A DNA stretch of 64,000 nucleotides from Paraburkholderia hiiakae (GTDB lineage Bacteria; Pseudomonadota; Gammaproteobacteria; Burkholderiales; Burkholderiaceae): NCBI RefSeq assembly GCF_904848665.1, contig NZ_CAJHCQ010000016.1:62001-126000 (forward strand), read 5' to 3'. Below, piece by piece: positions 25,589-34,811 of this stretch. Numbering within the stretch: the stretch's first letter is position 1; the number at the start of each line of letters is the position of its first letter. The notes beneath the pieces are model-generated. The model ran no database searches. It saw only the letters and a program-made list of their open reading frames with translations, and was not told where the DNA came from. Position numbers and translations under genes: made by a program.

Positions 25589-26920
25589 ATGTTGAGTATC
25601 AATGGAAAACTGGCCCGGATGCTGGCTGCATTTGGTTTGGCGGCGGCCGTCGCTCTCGTCGCGGGGTGCGGCGGTGGCGGATCGGGCAGTTCCTCGGCGA
25701 GCACGAGCGGGAGCGGCGCAAGCGCCGGCAGTACTTCCAACAGCCCGGTTAGCGCGGGACTGACTGCCGGTGCCGCGGTATCGAGCTTGCCCGCGGCGCT
25801 CGCGAGCAACCAGGTTGCTGTGGCCGTAGCGGCGGGCTACAAGAACGTTCCGAACATTCCGACGGTCAGCGTCACGGTTTGCGCCCACGGCACGAACATT
25901 TGCCAAACAATCAACAACGTTCAAGTCGATACGGGGTCATCGGGGTTGCGGCTCACGCTCGATGCGCTGAACAGCGACATGCAGACCGCATTGCCGGTCG
26001 AGACAGCGAACGGCAAATCCGTTGCCGAGTGCTTCGGTTTTGAAGACGGCAACGCCTGGGGCTCCGTCCGCACGGCGGATGTGACGATCGGCAGTGAAAC
26101 GGCTTTGAGCGTGCCCATCCACGTCACGGGTGACCTGCCGCAAACGGCAGCGGGCGGTACCAACGACAGCTGTGCAGTCGGCACGCTCAACGACACGTCG
26201 TCGTCAATCGCCGCGCATGGCATTCTCGGTATCGGCACCGCGAAATTCGACTGCGGCAATGGCTGCGCGACCACGCCGAACGGCGTCTATTACGGATGCA
26301 CGGGATCGGGGAGTTCGACAAGCTGCACGGACCTGGGGGTAGCGGAAGGGCAGCAAGTGACGAATCCGGTCCGGATGTTCACGACCGACAACAATGGCGC
26401 GATCTTGAACATGCCGGCCGTGACGTCGTCGGGTTCGACGAGCGCGACCGGGTTCCTGACGTTCGGCATCGGCACGGAATCGAACAACACGTTGCCGACT
26501 TCCGGCATTCAGAAGCTCATCACCGACCACTATGGCAACGTGCAAAGTGCATCGCTGAGCGGTACGAGCGTGACGAGCGCATTCTTCGATACCGGCTCGA
26601 ACGGGCTGTTCTTCCTCGACAGCGCGCTGCCGTCGTGCATCGGTGCGCCCGGCTTTTACTGCTCCACACCGAGTGTCTCGCGGACACCTTCCGTCACAGG
26701 GTTCAACGGCACCAACGTATCGATTGGGCTGAGTATCGGCAACGCGGTGAGTCTGATCGAAGACGGTGGCTTCGCGTACGCGAACATCGGCGGGTCCATG
26801 TCCGGGATCAGCTTCGATTTCGGCATGCCGTTCTTCTATGGCCGCACGGTGTACGTCAATTACGATCCGAACACCGACGGCAATTCAGGCGTCGCGACAT
26901 CGGCCTACGTTGCCTTCTAA
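25589..26920 (+). CDS. DUF3443 lipoprotein
   Basis: A 443-residue lipoprotein. Its signal ends in the lipobox LVAGC (Cys at about residue 27), followed by a Gly/Ser-rich linker (about residues 28-55). The DUF3443 domain then contains NVQVDTGSSGLRL and a second AFFDTGSNGLFFLD. These two D-T-G-S motifs resemble the paired catalytic loops of pepsin-like aspartic proteases, one in each half of the domain. DUF3443 has no proven activity. It is co-transcribed with DUF2844, and a strong stem-loop follows. Confidence 0.88.
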   Translation: MLSINGKLARMLAAFGLAAAVALVAGCGGGGSGSSSASTSGSGASAGSTSNSPVSAGLTAGAAVSSLPAALASNQVAVAVAAGYKNVPNIPTVSVTVCAHGTNICQTINNVQVDTGSSGLRLTLDALNSDMQTALPVETANGKSVAECFGFEDGNAWGSVRTADVTIGSETALSVPIHVTGDLPQTAAGGTNDSCAVGTLNDTSSSIAAHGILGIGTAKFDCGNGCATTPNGVYYGCTGSGSSTSCTDLGVAEGQQVTNPVRMFTTDNNGAILNMPAVTSSGSTSATGFLTFGIGTESNNTLPTSGIQKLITDHYGNVQSASLSGTSVTSAFFDTGSNGLFFLDSALPSCIGAPGFYCSTPSVSRTPSVTGFNGTNVSIGLSIGNAVSLIEDGGFAYANIGGSMSGISFDFGMPFFYGRTVYVNYDPNTDGNSGVATSAYVAF

Positions 26921-26933
26921 ACCGTAGTGCCGT

Positions 26934-26965
26934 ATCCGCGAGCGGCCACAACGCCGCTCGCGGAT
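26934..26965. terminator. Bidirectional terminator-like stem-loop
   Basis: ATCCGCGAGCGGC (26934-26946) and GCCGCTCGCGGAT (26953-26965) form a perfect 13-bp stem with a 6-nt loop. It sits between the convergent DUF3443 and LysR genes and can end both transcripts, although no long T-run follows. Confidence 0.7.
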
Positions 26966-26996
26966 GCCCCAGCGGTCATACATCCTTGGCTGCGCA

Positions 26997-27869
26997 CTAA
27001 CGCGCAAGCCGCTCCCGAAGAAACTCAATAAAGCGCTGCGTCTTCGCCGGCAGCAGACGCGTTTCCGTGATGGCGTAGACCGGCGTGGGCGTGCCATGCC
27101 ACTGCGGCAAAATCCGGCGCAACGTTCCACCGGCCACCTCGTCGGCGACGACTTCTTCCGGCAACAGCACGATGCCCATATCGAGGGTTGCGAGGCGGCG
27201 GATCATGCCGACGCTGTTGAGCGTGAACCGTCCACCCACCGCAACCGTGCTCGTGCGCTTGGCGTCGTGCAAGGTCCATGTGTTGGCCTTTAGGATTCCC
27301 AGGCATTCGTGCTGCTCCAGGTCGGCCGGTTTGCCTGGTTCGCCCGCGCGCTTCAGATAGCCCGGCGAGGCATACAGGTTAGGCGTGAGCGACGCCAGCG
27401 GACGCGCAATGAGTTGCGAGCTTTCGGACTCCCCCATGCGAATCGCCACGTCGAACGGGTCGCTCACCAGATCGACACGCCGCGGATTCAGCTCGAAATC
27501 GAAGGAGATGGCGGGGTACAGACCGGCGAATTCGGCGATCAAGGGCGCGAGGTAGGTGACGGCGAAATCGACCGGGAACGAGGCCCGCAGCACGCCGCTG
27601 GGCTGCGCGACCATGTCGCCTAGCTGCTCGTGCGCGAGACGGGCTTCGTCGACAATGCGCTTGCAGCGCTCGAAGTAGATCTGGCCCGCTTCGGTCAACT
27701 CGATCTTGCGCGTCGTGCGGTGCAGCAGGCGCAGGCCGATTGCTTTTTCCAGGCCGCTGATGCGGCGCGAGATGGTGGAATTCGGCATACCCATCGCGTC
27801 TGCGGCACTGCGAAACCCCTTGGCTTTGACGACCTCCACGAACAAGGCCATGTCGTTCAGTAGCTCCAC
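26997..27869 (-). CDS. LysR-family transcriptional regulator
   Basis: A 290-residue LysR regulator of the CrgA/DsdC-like group. It begins MELLNDMALFVEVVKAKGF from a GTG; an ATG six codons later is also possible. The HTH is at about residues 18-40 (RSAADAMGMPNSTISRRI). It is divergent from the ene-reductase gene across 104 nt. CrgA-type regulators next to Old Yellow Enzymes commonly repress them and respond to electrophiles, which is the likely arrangement here. Confidence 0.88.
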   Translation of the reverse strand: MELLNDMALFVEVVKAKGFRSAADAMGMPNSTISRRISGLEKAIGLRLLHRTTRKIELTEAGQIYFERCKRIVDEARLAHEQLGDMVAQPSGVLRASFPVDFAVTYLAPLIAEFAGLYPAISFDFELNPRRVDLVSDPFDVAIRMGESESSQLIARPLASLTPNLYASPGYLKRAGEPGKPADLEQHECLGILKANTWTLHDAKRTSTVAVGGRFTLNSVGMIRRLATLDMGIVLLPEEVVADEVAGGTLRRILPQWHGTPTPVYAITETRLLPAKTQRFIEFLRERLAR

Positions 27870-27973
27870 CTTGACTGCTCCATCAATGGATCAATGATAT
27901 CCAAATTACCATATTTATCCCAACCGTGAAGCAGGCGATGATGCTCCCATCCAAACCAGTCGAGGTGATCATC

Positions 27974-29047
27974 ATGAGCAAGCTTTTCGATTCCGTGCGC
28001 GTTGGGCGTTACACGCTGTCAAACCGTCTGGTCATGGCGCCCATGACGCGTTCGCGCGCACAGGCCGACGGCACGCCCGGAGAACTGGCCGCCGAGTATT
28101 ACGCTCAGCGCGCGAGCGTTGGATTGATCGTCACCGAAGGCACGCAGCCTTCGGAAGATGGGCAGGGCTATCTCACCACTCCGGGCATTTATAGCGACGC
28201 CCATGTTGCCGGGTGGAAAAAGGTCACGTCGGCTGTCCATGCGAGAGGCGGCCATCTCTTCATTCAGCTGATGCACGCCGGCCGCATGTCGCATCCCGAC
28301 AATACGCGGCATCATCGCGTGGGCGTTGCGCCTTCCGCCATCGCGCCGGGCACGGCCATGTTCACGGCCAGCGGCATGCAGGATATTCCTGTGCCGCGCG
28401 CCCTGACCACCGAGGAAATCCGCCAGACCGTCCAGGATTTCCGCACTGCGGCTCGCCGGGCAGTCGATGCCGGCGCCGACGGTGTCGAAATCCACGGTGC
28501 GAATGCCTATCTGGTTCAGCAGTTCTTCGCGCCGAGCGCCAACACGCGCACTGATGTATACGGTGGCTCGCTTGAAAATCGAGCCCGTTTTGCGCTTGAA
28601 GTCGCAGCTGCCATTGCCGGGGAAATCGGCGCGGACCGCACGGCCATCCGGCTCTCGCCTGGCACGACCCTGTGGGGTATCGATGAAGGCGCGCAAGGCC
28701 CCGATCTTTACCGCTACCTGGTTGCCGAACTCGACAAGCTGGGCCTCGCCTGGCTGCACATTGCGCATCAGGGCAACGAGGCGCTGATGACCGACATTCG
28801 CAAGCTGTGGAAGGGCGCGTTGATTGTGAACCGAGCTGGTCGCCCGCGCGAACAGATCGGCGCCGATGTGGCCACGGGCCTCGCCGATCTGGAGTCCTAC
28901 GGTCAGATGGTGCTGGCGAATCCGGATTTCGTCACCCGCCTGCAGCGCAACGCGGCGATGAACGCGGCGGATCGCAACGGCTTTTTTGGGGGCGCCGCGC
29001 AAGGCTATACGGATTACCCCAGCTTGAGCGAAGTGGCTAGCGCCTGA
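27974..29047 (+). CDS. nemA: Alkene reductase, Old Yellow Enzyme family (NemA-like)
   Basis: A 357-residue FMN-dependent ene-reductase. The ATG at 27974 follows GAGGTGATC. Visible family features are RLVMAPMTRSRA (residues 18-29), the substrate-binding pair in VEIHGANAYLVQQFF (His and Asn near 180-183) and VYGGSLENR. NemA-type enzymes use NADPH to reduce N-ethylmaleimide, nitro-compounds, nitrate esters and other activated alkenes in the cytoplasm. The divergent LysR is its probable regulator. A long stem-loop terminates it. Confidence 0.93.
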   Translation: MSKLFDSVRVGRYTLSNRLVMAPMTRSRAQADGTPGELAAEYYAQRASVGLIVTEGTQPSEDGQGYLTTPGIYSDAHVAGWKKVTSAVHARGGHLFIQLMHAGRMSHPDNTRHHRVGVAPSAIAPGTAMFTASGMQDIPVPRALTTEEIRQTVQDFRTAARRAVDAGADGVEIHGANAYLVQQFFAPSANTRTDVYGGSLENRARFALEVAAAIAGEIGADRTAIRLSPGTTLWGIDEGAQGPDLYRYLVAELDKLGLAWLHIAHQGNEALMTDIRKLWKGALIVNRAGRPREQIGADVATGLADLESYGQMVLANPDFVTRLQRNAAMNAADRNGFFGGAAQGYTDYPSLSEVASA

Positions 29048-29089
29048 TGGGGCGAGCAAGGCGGCAAGCGTTTCATTCGCCGTGCCGAC

Positions 29090-29118
29090 GCGAAACCGCG
29101 TGCTTTGCGCGGTTTCGC
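29090..29118. terminator. Bidirectional terminator-like stem-loop
   Basis: GCGAAACCGCG (29090-29100) and CGCGGTTTCGC (29108-29118) make a perfect 11-bp stem with a 7-nt loop. It lies between the ene-reductase gene and the 3' end of the convergent siderophore operon. Confidence 0.7.
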
Positions 29119-29123
29119 ATGGC

Positions 29124-30299
29124 TCAGCCGAGCGGTCCCGCGAGGGCGCGCCGGTACCACGCATGGAAATGCCGCATGCCGTCTTCAAGCGGCGACTGAT
29201 ACGGCCCGGCGTCGCTGATGCCGCGCCGGTTCAGCCGCAGGCGTCCCGCGTCCATGCGCTCGGCGATCTCGTCGTCCTCGATCATCGTTTCCAGATACGC
29301 GGCGCGCTGCGCCTCGATGAATTCGCGCTCGAATGCCGCTATCTCCTCGGGATAATAGAACTCCACCACGTTGAGCGTTTCCTGCGGACTCTTCGGATAG
29401 AGCGTCGAGATCACGAGCACGTGCGGATATAGCTCGATCATCTGAGTGGGGAAATACGCGAGCCAGATGGCGCCGAACTCGGGCGCCGCGCCGCCGCGAT
29501 ACTCGAGCAGCTTGTCGTGCCATGCGCGATAGATTTCCGAACCCGGTTGCGCAAGCGCGGCATGCACGCCCACGCGCTGCATGCTGTACGTATGGGCGAA
29601 TTCCCAGTCGAGCGTTTCGCACGTCACGAAGCGCCCGAGCCCGGGGTGGAATGGCGCGACGTGATAATCCTCCAGATAGACTTCGATAAAGGTCTTCCAG
29701 TTGTACCGGCAGGTATGCGTTTCGACGTGATCGAGCACGTAGCCGGAGAAGTCGAACTCGGGGCGCGCGAACACTTGCGCCATGTCGCGCGCTGGCTCGC
29801 GTGGACCTTCATAGAGCAGCCCGCGACAATTTCGGAGTTCGAAGCGTTCGAGATTGCGGCAGGGTTTGCGCTCGAACTCGGGCGCGCCGATCAGTTCGCC
29901 GCCCGGGGCGTAGGTCCAGCGATGCAAGGGACACACGATGTTGCCGCCGCTCGCGGCAAGATTGCCTTGAGCGGGTGCGCCGCTGTTTGCCGCCACGTCG
30001 CCAGCCATGCCGCCCAGCATGAGCGCCTGCCGATGGCGGCACACGTTCGAAAGCAACTGCACGCCGTGTTCGCCGCGCACCAGCACGCGGCCGCCTTCGT
30101 CCTGCGGCAGGTGCCGCCAGTCGCCGTGCTCGGGCACCGACTGTTCGTGGCCCACATATAGCGCCGAATGCGCGAAGATACGCGCCATCTCGCGCTCGAA
30201 CAGCCCCTCGTCGAAATAGGCGCTCGCGGGCAACTGTCCGTTTGCCTCCTCCGTATCGGGCGGCAGTGCGAGATGCGCGAGGTCACTGATATCGTTCAT
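29124..30299 (-). CDS. alcE: Rieske non-haem iron oxygenase, AlcE-like siderophore tailoring enzyme
   Basis: A 391-residue oxygenase alpha-subunit-like protein. The Rieske cluster ligands are Cys87/His89 (CRHRQ) and Cys123/His126 (CPLHRW). The mononuclear iron site is EDYHVAPFH, with His213 and His218. The 33 residues between the ligand pairs are about twice the usual number because of an Ala/Gly-rich insert (residues 100-119). It is the last gene of the operon, 9 nt after the FhuF-like gene. Bordetella alcE encodes an equivalent protein in the alcaligin operon and probably hydroxylates the diamine or siderophore backbone. That role is inferred here. Confidence 0.82.
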   Translation of the reverse strand: MNDISDLAHLALPPDTEEANGQLPASAYFDEGLFEREMARIFAHSALYVGHEQSVPEHGDWRHLPQDEGGRVLVRGEHGVQLLSNVCRHRQALMLGGMAGDVAANSGAPAQGNLAASGGNIVCPLHRWTYAPGGELIGAPEFERKPCRNLERFELRNCRGLLYEGPREPARDMAQVFARPEFDFSGYVLDHVETHTCRYNWKTFIEVYLEDYHVAPFHPGLGRFVTCETLDWEFAHTYSMQRVGVHAALAQPGSEIYRAWHDKLLEYRGGAAPEFGAIWLAYFPTQMIELYPHVLVISTLYPKSPQETLNVVEFYYPEEIAAFEREFIEAQRAAYLETMIEDDEIAERMDAGRLRLNRRGISDAGPYQSPLEDGMRHFHAWYRRALAGPLG

Positions 30300-30308
30300 C
30301 GATCGGTT

Positions 30309-31082
30309 TCATCCTGTTTCGTGTTGCGCGTTCAGGCGCACGATGCGTTCATGCTTTTCGAGCCGCGGGCAGGTACTGCAGAGTTCGCCGTCGCGGCGGC
30401 GGTAGTGGTAGCAGCAGGTGCGGCGCTCGAGCGCGAGCACGCTCGAGCCGTCCGTGCGCGAAAACGGAAAATAGCCTGAGTGGCCTTCCAGACCGAGCGC
30501 CGCGAGCCAGTGCCGCCCATGCCCCTCGACCTGCGCGTCGCTCCATTCGGGCCGCGCCTTGCGCGCCGCAAGGAGCGCGGCGAGCACCACGTCGGCCTGC
30601 GTGCCGCGCGCCGATGCCGGGTTCAGACGGATCACCGGCATCAGTTCGTCGTGCATCTGTTCGCAGCACGAGACGATTTCGCGTGCGGCGTGAGCGATCA
30701 ACGCGCGCGTGTCGCCTTGCGCCGGATCGTGATCGCGTATGTGGACCTCACGGGTCCAGCCCTCGGCAATGGGCTGCGCAATGTCACGCAGTGACAACGA
30801 CACGCTCGAAGCATGCACTCCGATCACGCTCAAATAGAGCGGTTGCCAGATCAAAATGCCCCAGCAGCGCGACGACCAGTAGGGGCGGCCCGCCTCGGGG
30901 TAGGTGCGCGACCAGTAGCCAAGCATCGCTTCGAGAGTGGCGCGATTGCACTCGCCGCCGCCCGGCGCTGGGCGCGTATGCACGATTGCCTGTGCAGGGC
31001 GCGCTGCCACCACGCCCCGCAACCCCGGCACGAGCCTCGCGGCGAGACGCAGCATGTCGTCGAGCGCACGGTTCGCCGCCAT
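30309..31082 (-). CDS. FhuF-like siderophore ferric reductase
   Basis: A 257-residue protein starting at the ATG at 31082, 2 nt after the alcC stop. Its C-terminus has the FhuF-type 2Fe-2S signature CC-x10-C-x2-C: Cys223, Cys224, Cys235 and Cys238 (RTCCYHYRRRDGELCSTCPR). FhuF reduces iron in imported ferric hydroxamates in the cytoplasm, which releases it. The gene occupies the place of alcD in the Bordetella alcaligin operon. A longer frame upstream is only the shadow of alcC. Confidence 0.85.
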   Translation of the reverse strand: MAANRALDDMLRLAARLVPGLRGVVAARPAQAIVHTRPAPGGGECNRATLEAMLGYWSRTYPEAGRPYWSSRCWGILIWQPLYLSVIGVHASSVSLSLRDIAQPIAEGWTREVHIRDHDPAQGDTRALIAHAAREIVSCCEQMHDELMPVIRLNPASARGTQADVVLAALLAARKARPEWSDAQVEGHGRHWLAALGLEGHSGYFPFSRTDGSSVLALERRTCCYHYRRRDGELCSTCPRLEKHERIVRLNAQHETG

Positions 31083-31084
31083 GC

Positions 31085-32977
31085 TTACGCTGCGACCGCT
31101 TCTGCGCTCATGCCATTGGCGTGCGTGGTGCCTTGCAGCGCACCGCGCCTGCCCGCGAGCGGATTGCGCAGATTGCCCGCCATCTTCAGATTCCCCGCGG
31201 GATCGGCGAGATTGACCATCTGCAGATTGTTGCCCAGTTGCAGACGGTTCAGGCACGAGTGCAGGAACTCGGGCGCGAAGAGGTCGTATTCGGCGTATTT
31301 GCCTGCCAGTTGCGGATGCGCTTGCTGATAGCGCGTGACGCAGCGCGCCACCGTGTTCCAGAACACGTCTTCCGTGCAGCAACCGTGCTCGACGAGTACC
31401 TGATTCATATAGCGGAAAAAGCCGTCGAACACGTCGATGAAGATCGCGAGCAGCTTGACGCGCTCGGGCACGTCCACGGCGAGGCGCTTGACGTCTTCGG
31501 GAAGCTGCGCGTCCTTGTTGAGGATTGCTGATTCTTCGGCGATATCCTTCATGATCGCGCGCACGGGCACATGGTTTTCGAGCACGAGGATAAGATTCTC
31601 GCCGTGCGGCATGAACACGAGATCGTGCGCGTAGAAGCAATGAACGAGCGGTGCGAGATACGCCTCCATGTAGCGCTCGAGCCACGCCTCTTTCGTGAGC
31701 CCTGAAGCCTCGATCAGCGCGGGCAGCAGCGCCTTGCCGTGGCGGTCCGTATGCAGCAGCGCGGCCATGCTCATGAGCCGCTGGCCTTGTCCCGCGAGGT
31801 TGAGCGGATTCTCGCGCCAGAGGGCCGAAAACATCTTCTTGTAGGGGCTATCCACCTGTACGGCAGCTTCGTAATAGCGATTGCGAAAGCCGATGGACGC
31901 CACTTCACGCAGGATAGTGAATCCTTTGTCCTGCAGATACGGATCGCTCGCTACCAGGCCCTTGATGTAGTCGTTGATGGCGGGCGTCCCCGACATGTAG
32001 TACGGCGAGAGTCCGCGCATGAAGCCCATGTTGAGAATCGAGAGTGAGGTTTTCACATAACGTCTCGAACGATCCGAGAGATTGAAGAACGTGCGGATCG
32101 ACTGCTGGGCCAGATAACGGTCGTCGCCGAAACCCAGGCAAATGATGCGATGGGTCGCGACATAGCTCGCAAACGCGATCGAAAGTTTGTTGAACCACTG
32201 CCACGGGTGCGCCGGCATTAGCCGATAGTCGGCGAAGTCCACGCCGCGCGCCTCGACCGTCAAGCGAAAGCGCGCGATGGTCTCCGCGCCCAGCTCTTCT
32301 TCCATGAGCCGTTCGTAGTCGAGGTCGGCGGCGCTGTGGAACGCGGCGTTCTCCTTGTGCACGGCGAGCCAGACCACCTGGATGGGCGAACCTGCCTCGG
32401 GAGCGAACGCGCGATAGTCGCCCGCGTCGAAGCCGAGCCTGCCATTGTTGGCGACAAAGCCGGGATGACCCTCGCTCATCGCGGTTTCAATCGCCTGGAA
32501 GTCGGCGTTCAGGAGTTCGGGTGTGTTCGGGCCATCCTTCACGGCTTTGTAGGCCGCCCCATACAGCGTACTGCTGATTTCATCGAGGTAAATGGGCAGC
32601 ATTTCCTCCTTGATGCCAAGCCGCGCTTTCACGTCGAGAATGAAGGCGAGCGCGTCGAGCGGTTGCGGCGCGCCGTCCTGTGAACACACGATCGTTTCGG
32701 CGCGAATGCTCCAGTGGCGCAGCGCGAGCAGGCGCGCATCGAACGTGTAGACGCGCGTGCCGTCGTCGGATTCGAGCGCATAGCGGGCATCGTGCTCGCC
32801 GGGGGCGTCGCCCACGCGCTGCGGCTCGACGATCAACTCGTGCGCGTATTCGGCAATGGCTTTGCGCACCAGCATGCGGTTCGCTCGCTGCCAGACTTCG
32901 GGGGTGAGGTGGGCGGCGGCCTCGTGGGGCGTGAGGAGAACATGTTGCATGGAAGCCTGAGTTGCGACGTGATTCAT
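31085..32977 (-). CDS. alcC: NRPS-independent siderophore synthetase (IucA/IucC family), AlcC-like
   Basis: A 630-residue synthetase. Residues around GFVANNGRLGFDAGDY (about 172) and LMPAHPWQWFNKL (about 255) carry the ATP/carboxylate-binding motifs (HPWQ), and KTSLSILNMGFMRGLSP is the core motif of this family. HGENLILVLENHVPVRAIMKD holds further active-site residues. In alcaligin, putrebactin and bisucaberin synthesis the enzyme joins and cyclises two N-hydroxy-N-succinyl-diamine units with ATP. It sits 21 nt after alcB and 2 nt before the FhuF-like gene. Confidence 0.93.
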   Translation of the reverse strand: MNHVATQASMQHVLLTPHEAAAHLTPEVWQRANRMLVRKAIAEYAHELIVEPQRVGDAPGEHDARYALESDDGTRVYTFDARLLALRHWSIRAETIVCSQDGAPQPLDALAFILDVKARLGIKEEMLPIYLDEISSTLYGAAYKAVKDGPNTPELLNADFQAIETAMSEGHPGFVANNGRLGFDAGDYRAFAPEAGSPIQVVWLAVHKENAAFHSAADLDYERLMEEELGAETIARFRLTVEARGVDFADYRLMPAHPWQWFNKLSIAFASYVATHRIICLGFGDDRYLAQQSIRTFFNLSDRSRRYVKTSLSILNMGFMRGLSPYYMSGTPAINDYIKGLVASDPYLQDKGFTILREVASIGFRNRYYEAAVQVDSPYKKMFSALWRENPLNLAGQGQRLMSMAALLHTDRHGKALLPALIEASGLTKEAWLERYMEAYLAPLVHCFYAHDLVFMPHGENLILVLENHVPVRAIMKDIAEESAILNKDAQLPEDVKRLAVDVPERVKLLAIFIDVFDGFFRYMNQVLVEHGCCTEDVFWNTVARCVTRYQQAHPQLAGKYAEYDLFAPEFLHSCLNRLQLGNNLQMVNLADPAGNLKMAGNLRNPLAGRRGALQGTTHANGMSAEAVAA

Positions 32978-32998
32978 GATGCGATGTCCTTATGTAAC

Positions 32999-33598
32999 TT
33001 AGTTATCCTGCATAACGGACGCGCAAAAAGCAGCTCGCGTGCAGAACGCGAGCGAGGCGGATTTCTCGCGGAACGCGACGTCCTTCGTGTAGACGAAGCC
33101 CATCGCGCGGTTCAGGGCGTGTATGCGTGTGTTGCGCGCATCAGGCTCGACGACGACGCGTTGGGCGCCAAGACGCTCGAACAGGAACGCCATGAGCGTT
33201 TCGAACACGTGGCGCGTATAACCGGATCTGCGCATGGCAGCGGGCCCGACGAACAGGTGCATGCCGAGGTCGCCTGCGCGCACGTCGTAGTGCTCGCCGA
33301 TCTCTTCGTGGGCCGGGTCGTAACTTTCGAACAGGAAAGCGGGTACGCCATTCTGCTCCCCGAGCCAGGCGCGTGCGTGCCCCGAGTCCTCGATAGCCTG
33401 ATAGAACGCGGCTACGTCCGCCACGCTCTTGTCGCGCATGTTCCAGAATGCCGCGCGTTCCTCGATGAACCAGCGGTGCAGCGTGGGCGCGTCGCGTTGC
33501 GCATCGAGCGGGCGGATATGAAAGACCTCGGGTGTCGCGATGCGTGCGGCGGGGACATGACGCAACGCGACTTCATCGGCAGCGATTTCAGTTCGCAC
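32999..33598 (-). CDS. alcB: GNAT N-acyltransferase of siderophore synthesis, AlcB-like
   Basis: A 199-residue acyltransferase (IucB/AlcB type). I use the GTG at 33598, which overlaps the end of the MFS gene by 11 nt. The longer open frame upstream is an MFS shadow. Recognisable parts are IRPLDAQRDAPTLHRWFIEE, the acetyl-CoA-type loop with FVGPAAMRRSGYTRHVFETL, and VVEPDARNTRIHALNRAMGF. It would transfer succinyl (or acetyl) from CoA to the N-hydroxylated diamine, after AlcA and before AlcC. Confidence 0.88.
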   Translation of the reverse strand: MRTEIAADEVALRHVPAARIATPEVFHIRPLDAQRDAPTLHRWFIEERAAFWNMRDKSVADVAAFYQAIEDSGHARAWLGEQNGVPAFLFESYDPAHEEIGEHYDVRAGDLGMHLFVGPAAMRRSGYTRHVFETLMAFLFERLGAQRVVVEPDARNTRIHALNRAMGFVYTKDVAFREKSASLAFCTRAAFCASVMQDN

Positions 33599-34811
33599 GG
33601 GCGGTGACTCCTGTTTCGGCAATCGGGTTGGAACGGGCGGCGCCCGGTGCGCGTGGCCGGGCGAGCAGCCAGACGCTCGCGATCGCCGTGAAAACGAGGC
33701 CTGCGGAGGCCACGAAGAAGGGCGCGCGCAAACCGGCTTCGTCGACAATGGCGCCGGCCGCGAATGAGGCGAGCAGCACGCCAAGGTTCTGGAAGAAGTT
33801 GATGAAGCTGTAATCGGCGGCATAGGAGGCGGGCGTGCTCAATGCGAACATCGTCACGTCGAGCTTCACGACGATCTGGAACAACGCCCACCCGAACATC
33901 ACGCGACCCATGACGATCCACAGCGGGGCCTCCACGCCTTGAAGCAGCGTGCCGGCGGTGCACAACAGCAGGTTCGCGAGCATGTGGTCGGGCACGCGCT
34001 TGCCCTGCTCGCTGAGCTGCTTGTTCAGGCGCAGCGCCACCAGCGCGACTATGCCGGGAATGGCGAACACGAGACCCGGAACCAGTTCGCCGGGTGCGTG
34101 GGTGACCGCTTGCCAGTACGACGCCATGAACGGCCGGATGAGATAGACGCAGAAGTCGAAGGCGAGCATGAGCAGGGCGAGGCGCAGGATCGGCATGCGC
34201 GCACGCAGGCTCGGTTTCGCCAGTGCTTCTTCATCGCCGCCTGCAAACCGGCAGCGTCGCGCAATGCCATGCGTGCGGATCAGCGAAAGGCAGATCGCCA
34301 TCTGCACGAAGTCGCCGGCGGCCATCGCGAAGATGCAGTGATGCGCGTCCCAGAACTGCATGACGAAGCCGCCCGCCACCGCGCCGGCGATCGCGCCGAA
34401 GTGCACGACCACCGAAAGCACGCCGATGGTATACGCGTGCGATTCCTTCGCTTCGAGCCGCATCATGTACGGGTACATCAGCAGATAACTGCTTTTGCAC
34501 ATGAACATCGCGAGCGAGAGCACCCAGAAGAGCGCCACCGTCGGCGCGAAATAGCTGGCCAACGAAAGCACGCCCGCGGCGCACTGTGTGTAGACGAGCA
34601 GATGCATGGCGTCGAGCCGCTTCGCAATGCGCGCCCAGAGCGGCAGTGTGAGCATCACGACGATCGAGATGAACGCCACGTAAGCGCCTGCATGCACGGG
34701 ACTCGTCACGCCATAGCGCGCCGCGAAGAACTGCGGGTAGAACGGAATCAGAATCGCGTCGCTGATGACGGCGAAGGTCATCATCAGGATGATCGTGCTG
34801 CGCAGCTTCAT
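33588..34811 (-). CDS. MFS transporter within the siderophore operon, putative exporter
   Basis: A 407-residue MFS protein with 12 predicted transmembrane segments. It starts in an ATGA overlap with the alcA stop and runs 11 nt into alcB, so it is translationally embedded in the biosynthetic operon. Its tight location makes export of the finished siderophore the best guess, the role of AlcS in Bordetella. In Bordetella alcS lies after alcR rather than between alcA and alcB, so the order differs. Uptake of the ferric siderophore across the inner membrane is the alternative. Confidence 0.85.
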   Translation of the reverse strand: MKLRSTIILMMTFAVISDAILIPFYPQFFAARYGVTSPVHAGAYVAFISIVVMLTLPLWARIAKRLDAMHLLVYTQCAAGVLSLASYFAPTVALFWVLSLAMFMCKSSYLLMYPYMMRLEAKESHAYTIGVLSVVVHFGAIAGAVAGGFVMQFWDAHHCIFAMAAGDFVQMAICLSLIRTHGIARRCRFAGGDEEALAKPSLRARMPILRLALLMLAFDFCVYLIRPFMASYWQAVTHAPGELVPGLVFAIPGIVALVALRLNKQLSEQGKRVPDHMLANLLLCTAGTLLQGVEAPLWIVMGRVMFGWALFQIVVKLDVTMFALSTPASYAADYSFINFFQNLGVLLASFAAGAIVDEAGLRAPFFVASAGLVFTAIASVWLLARPRAPGAARSNPIAETGVTARAN

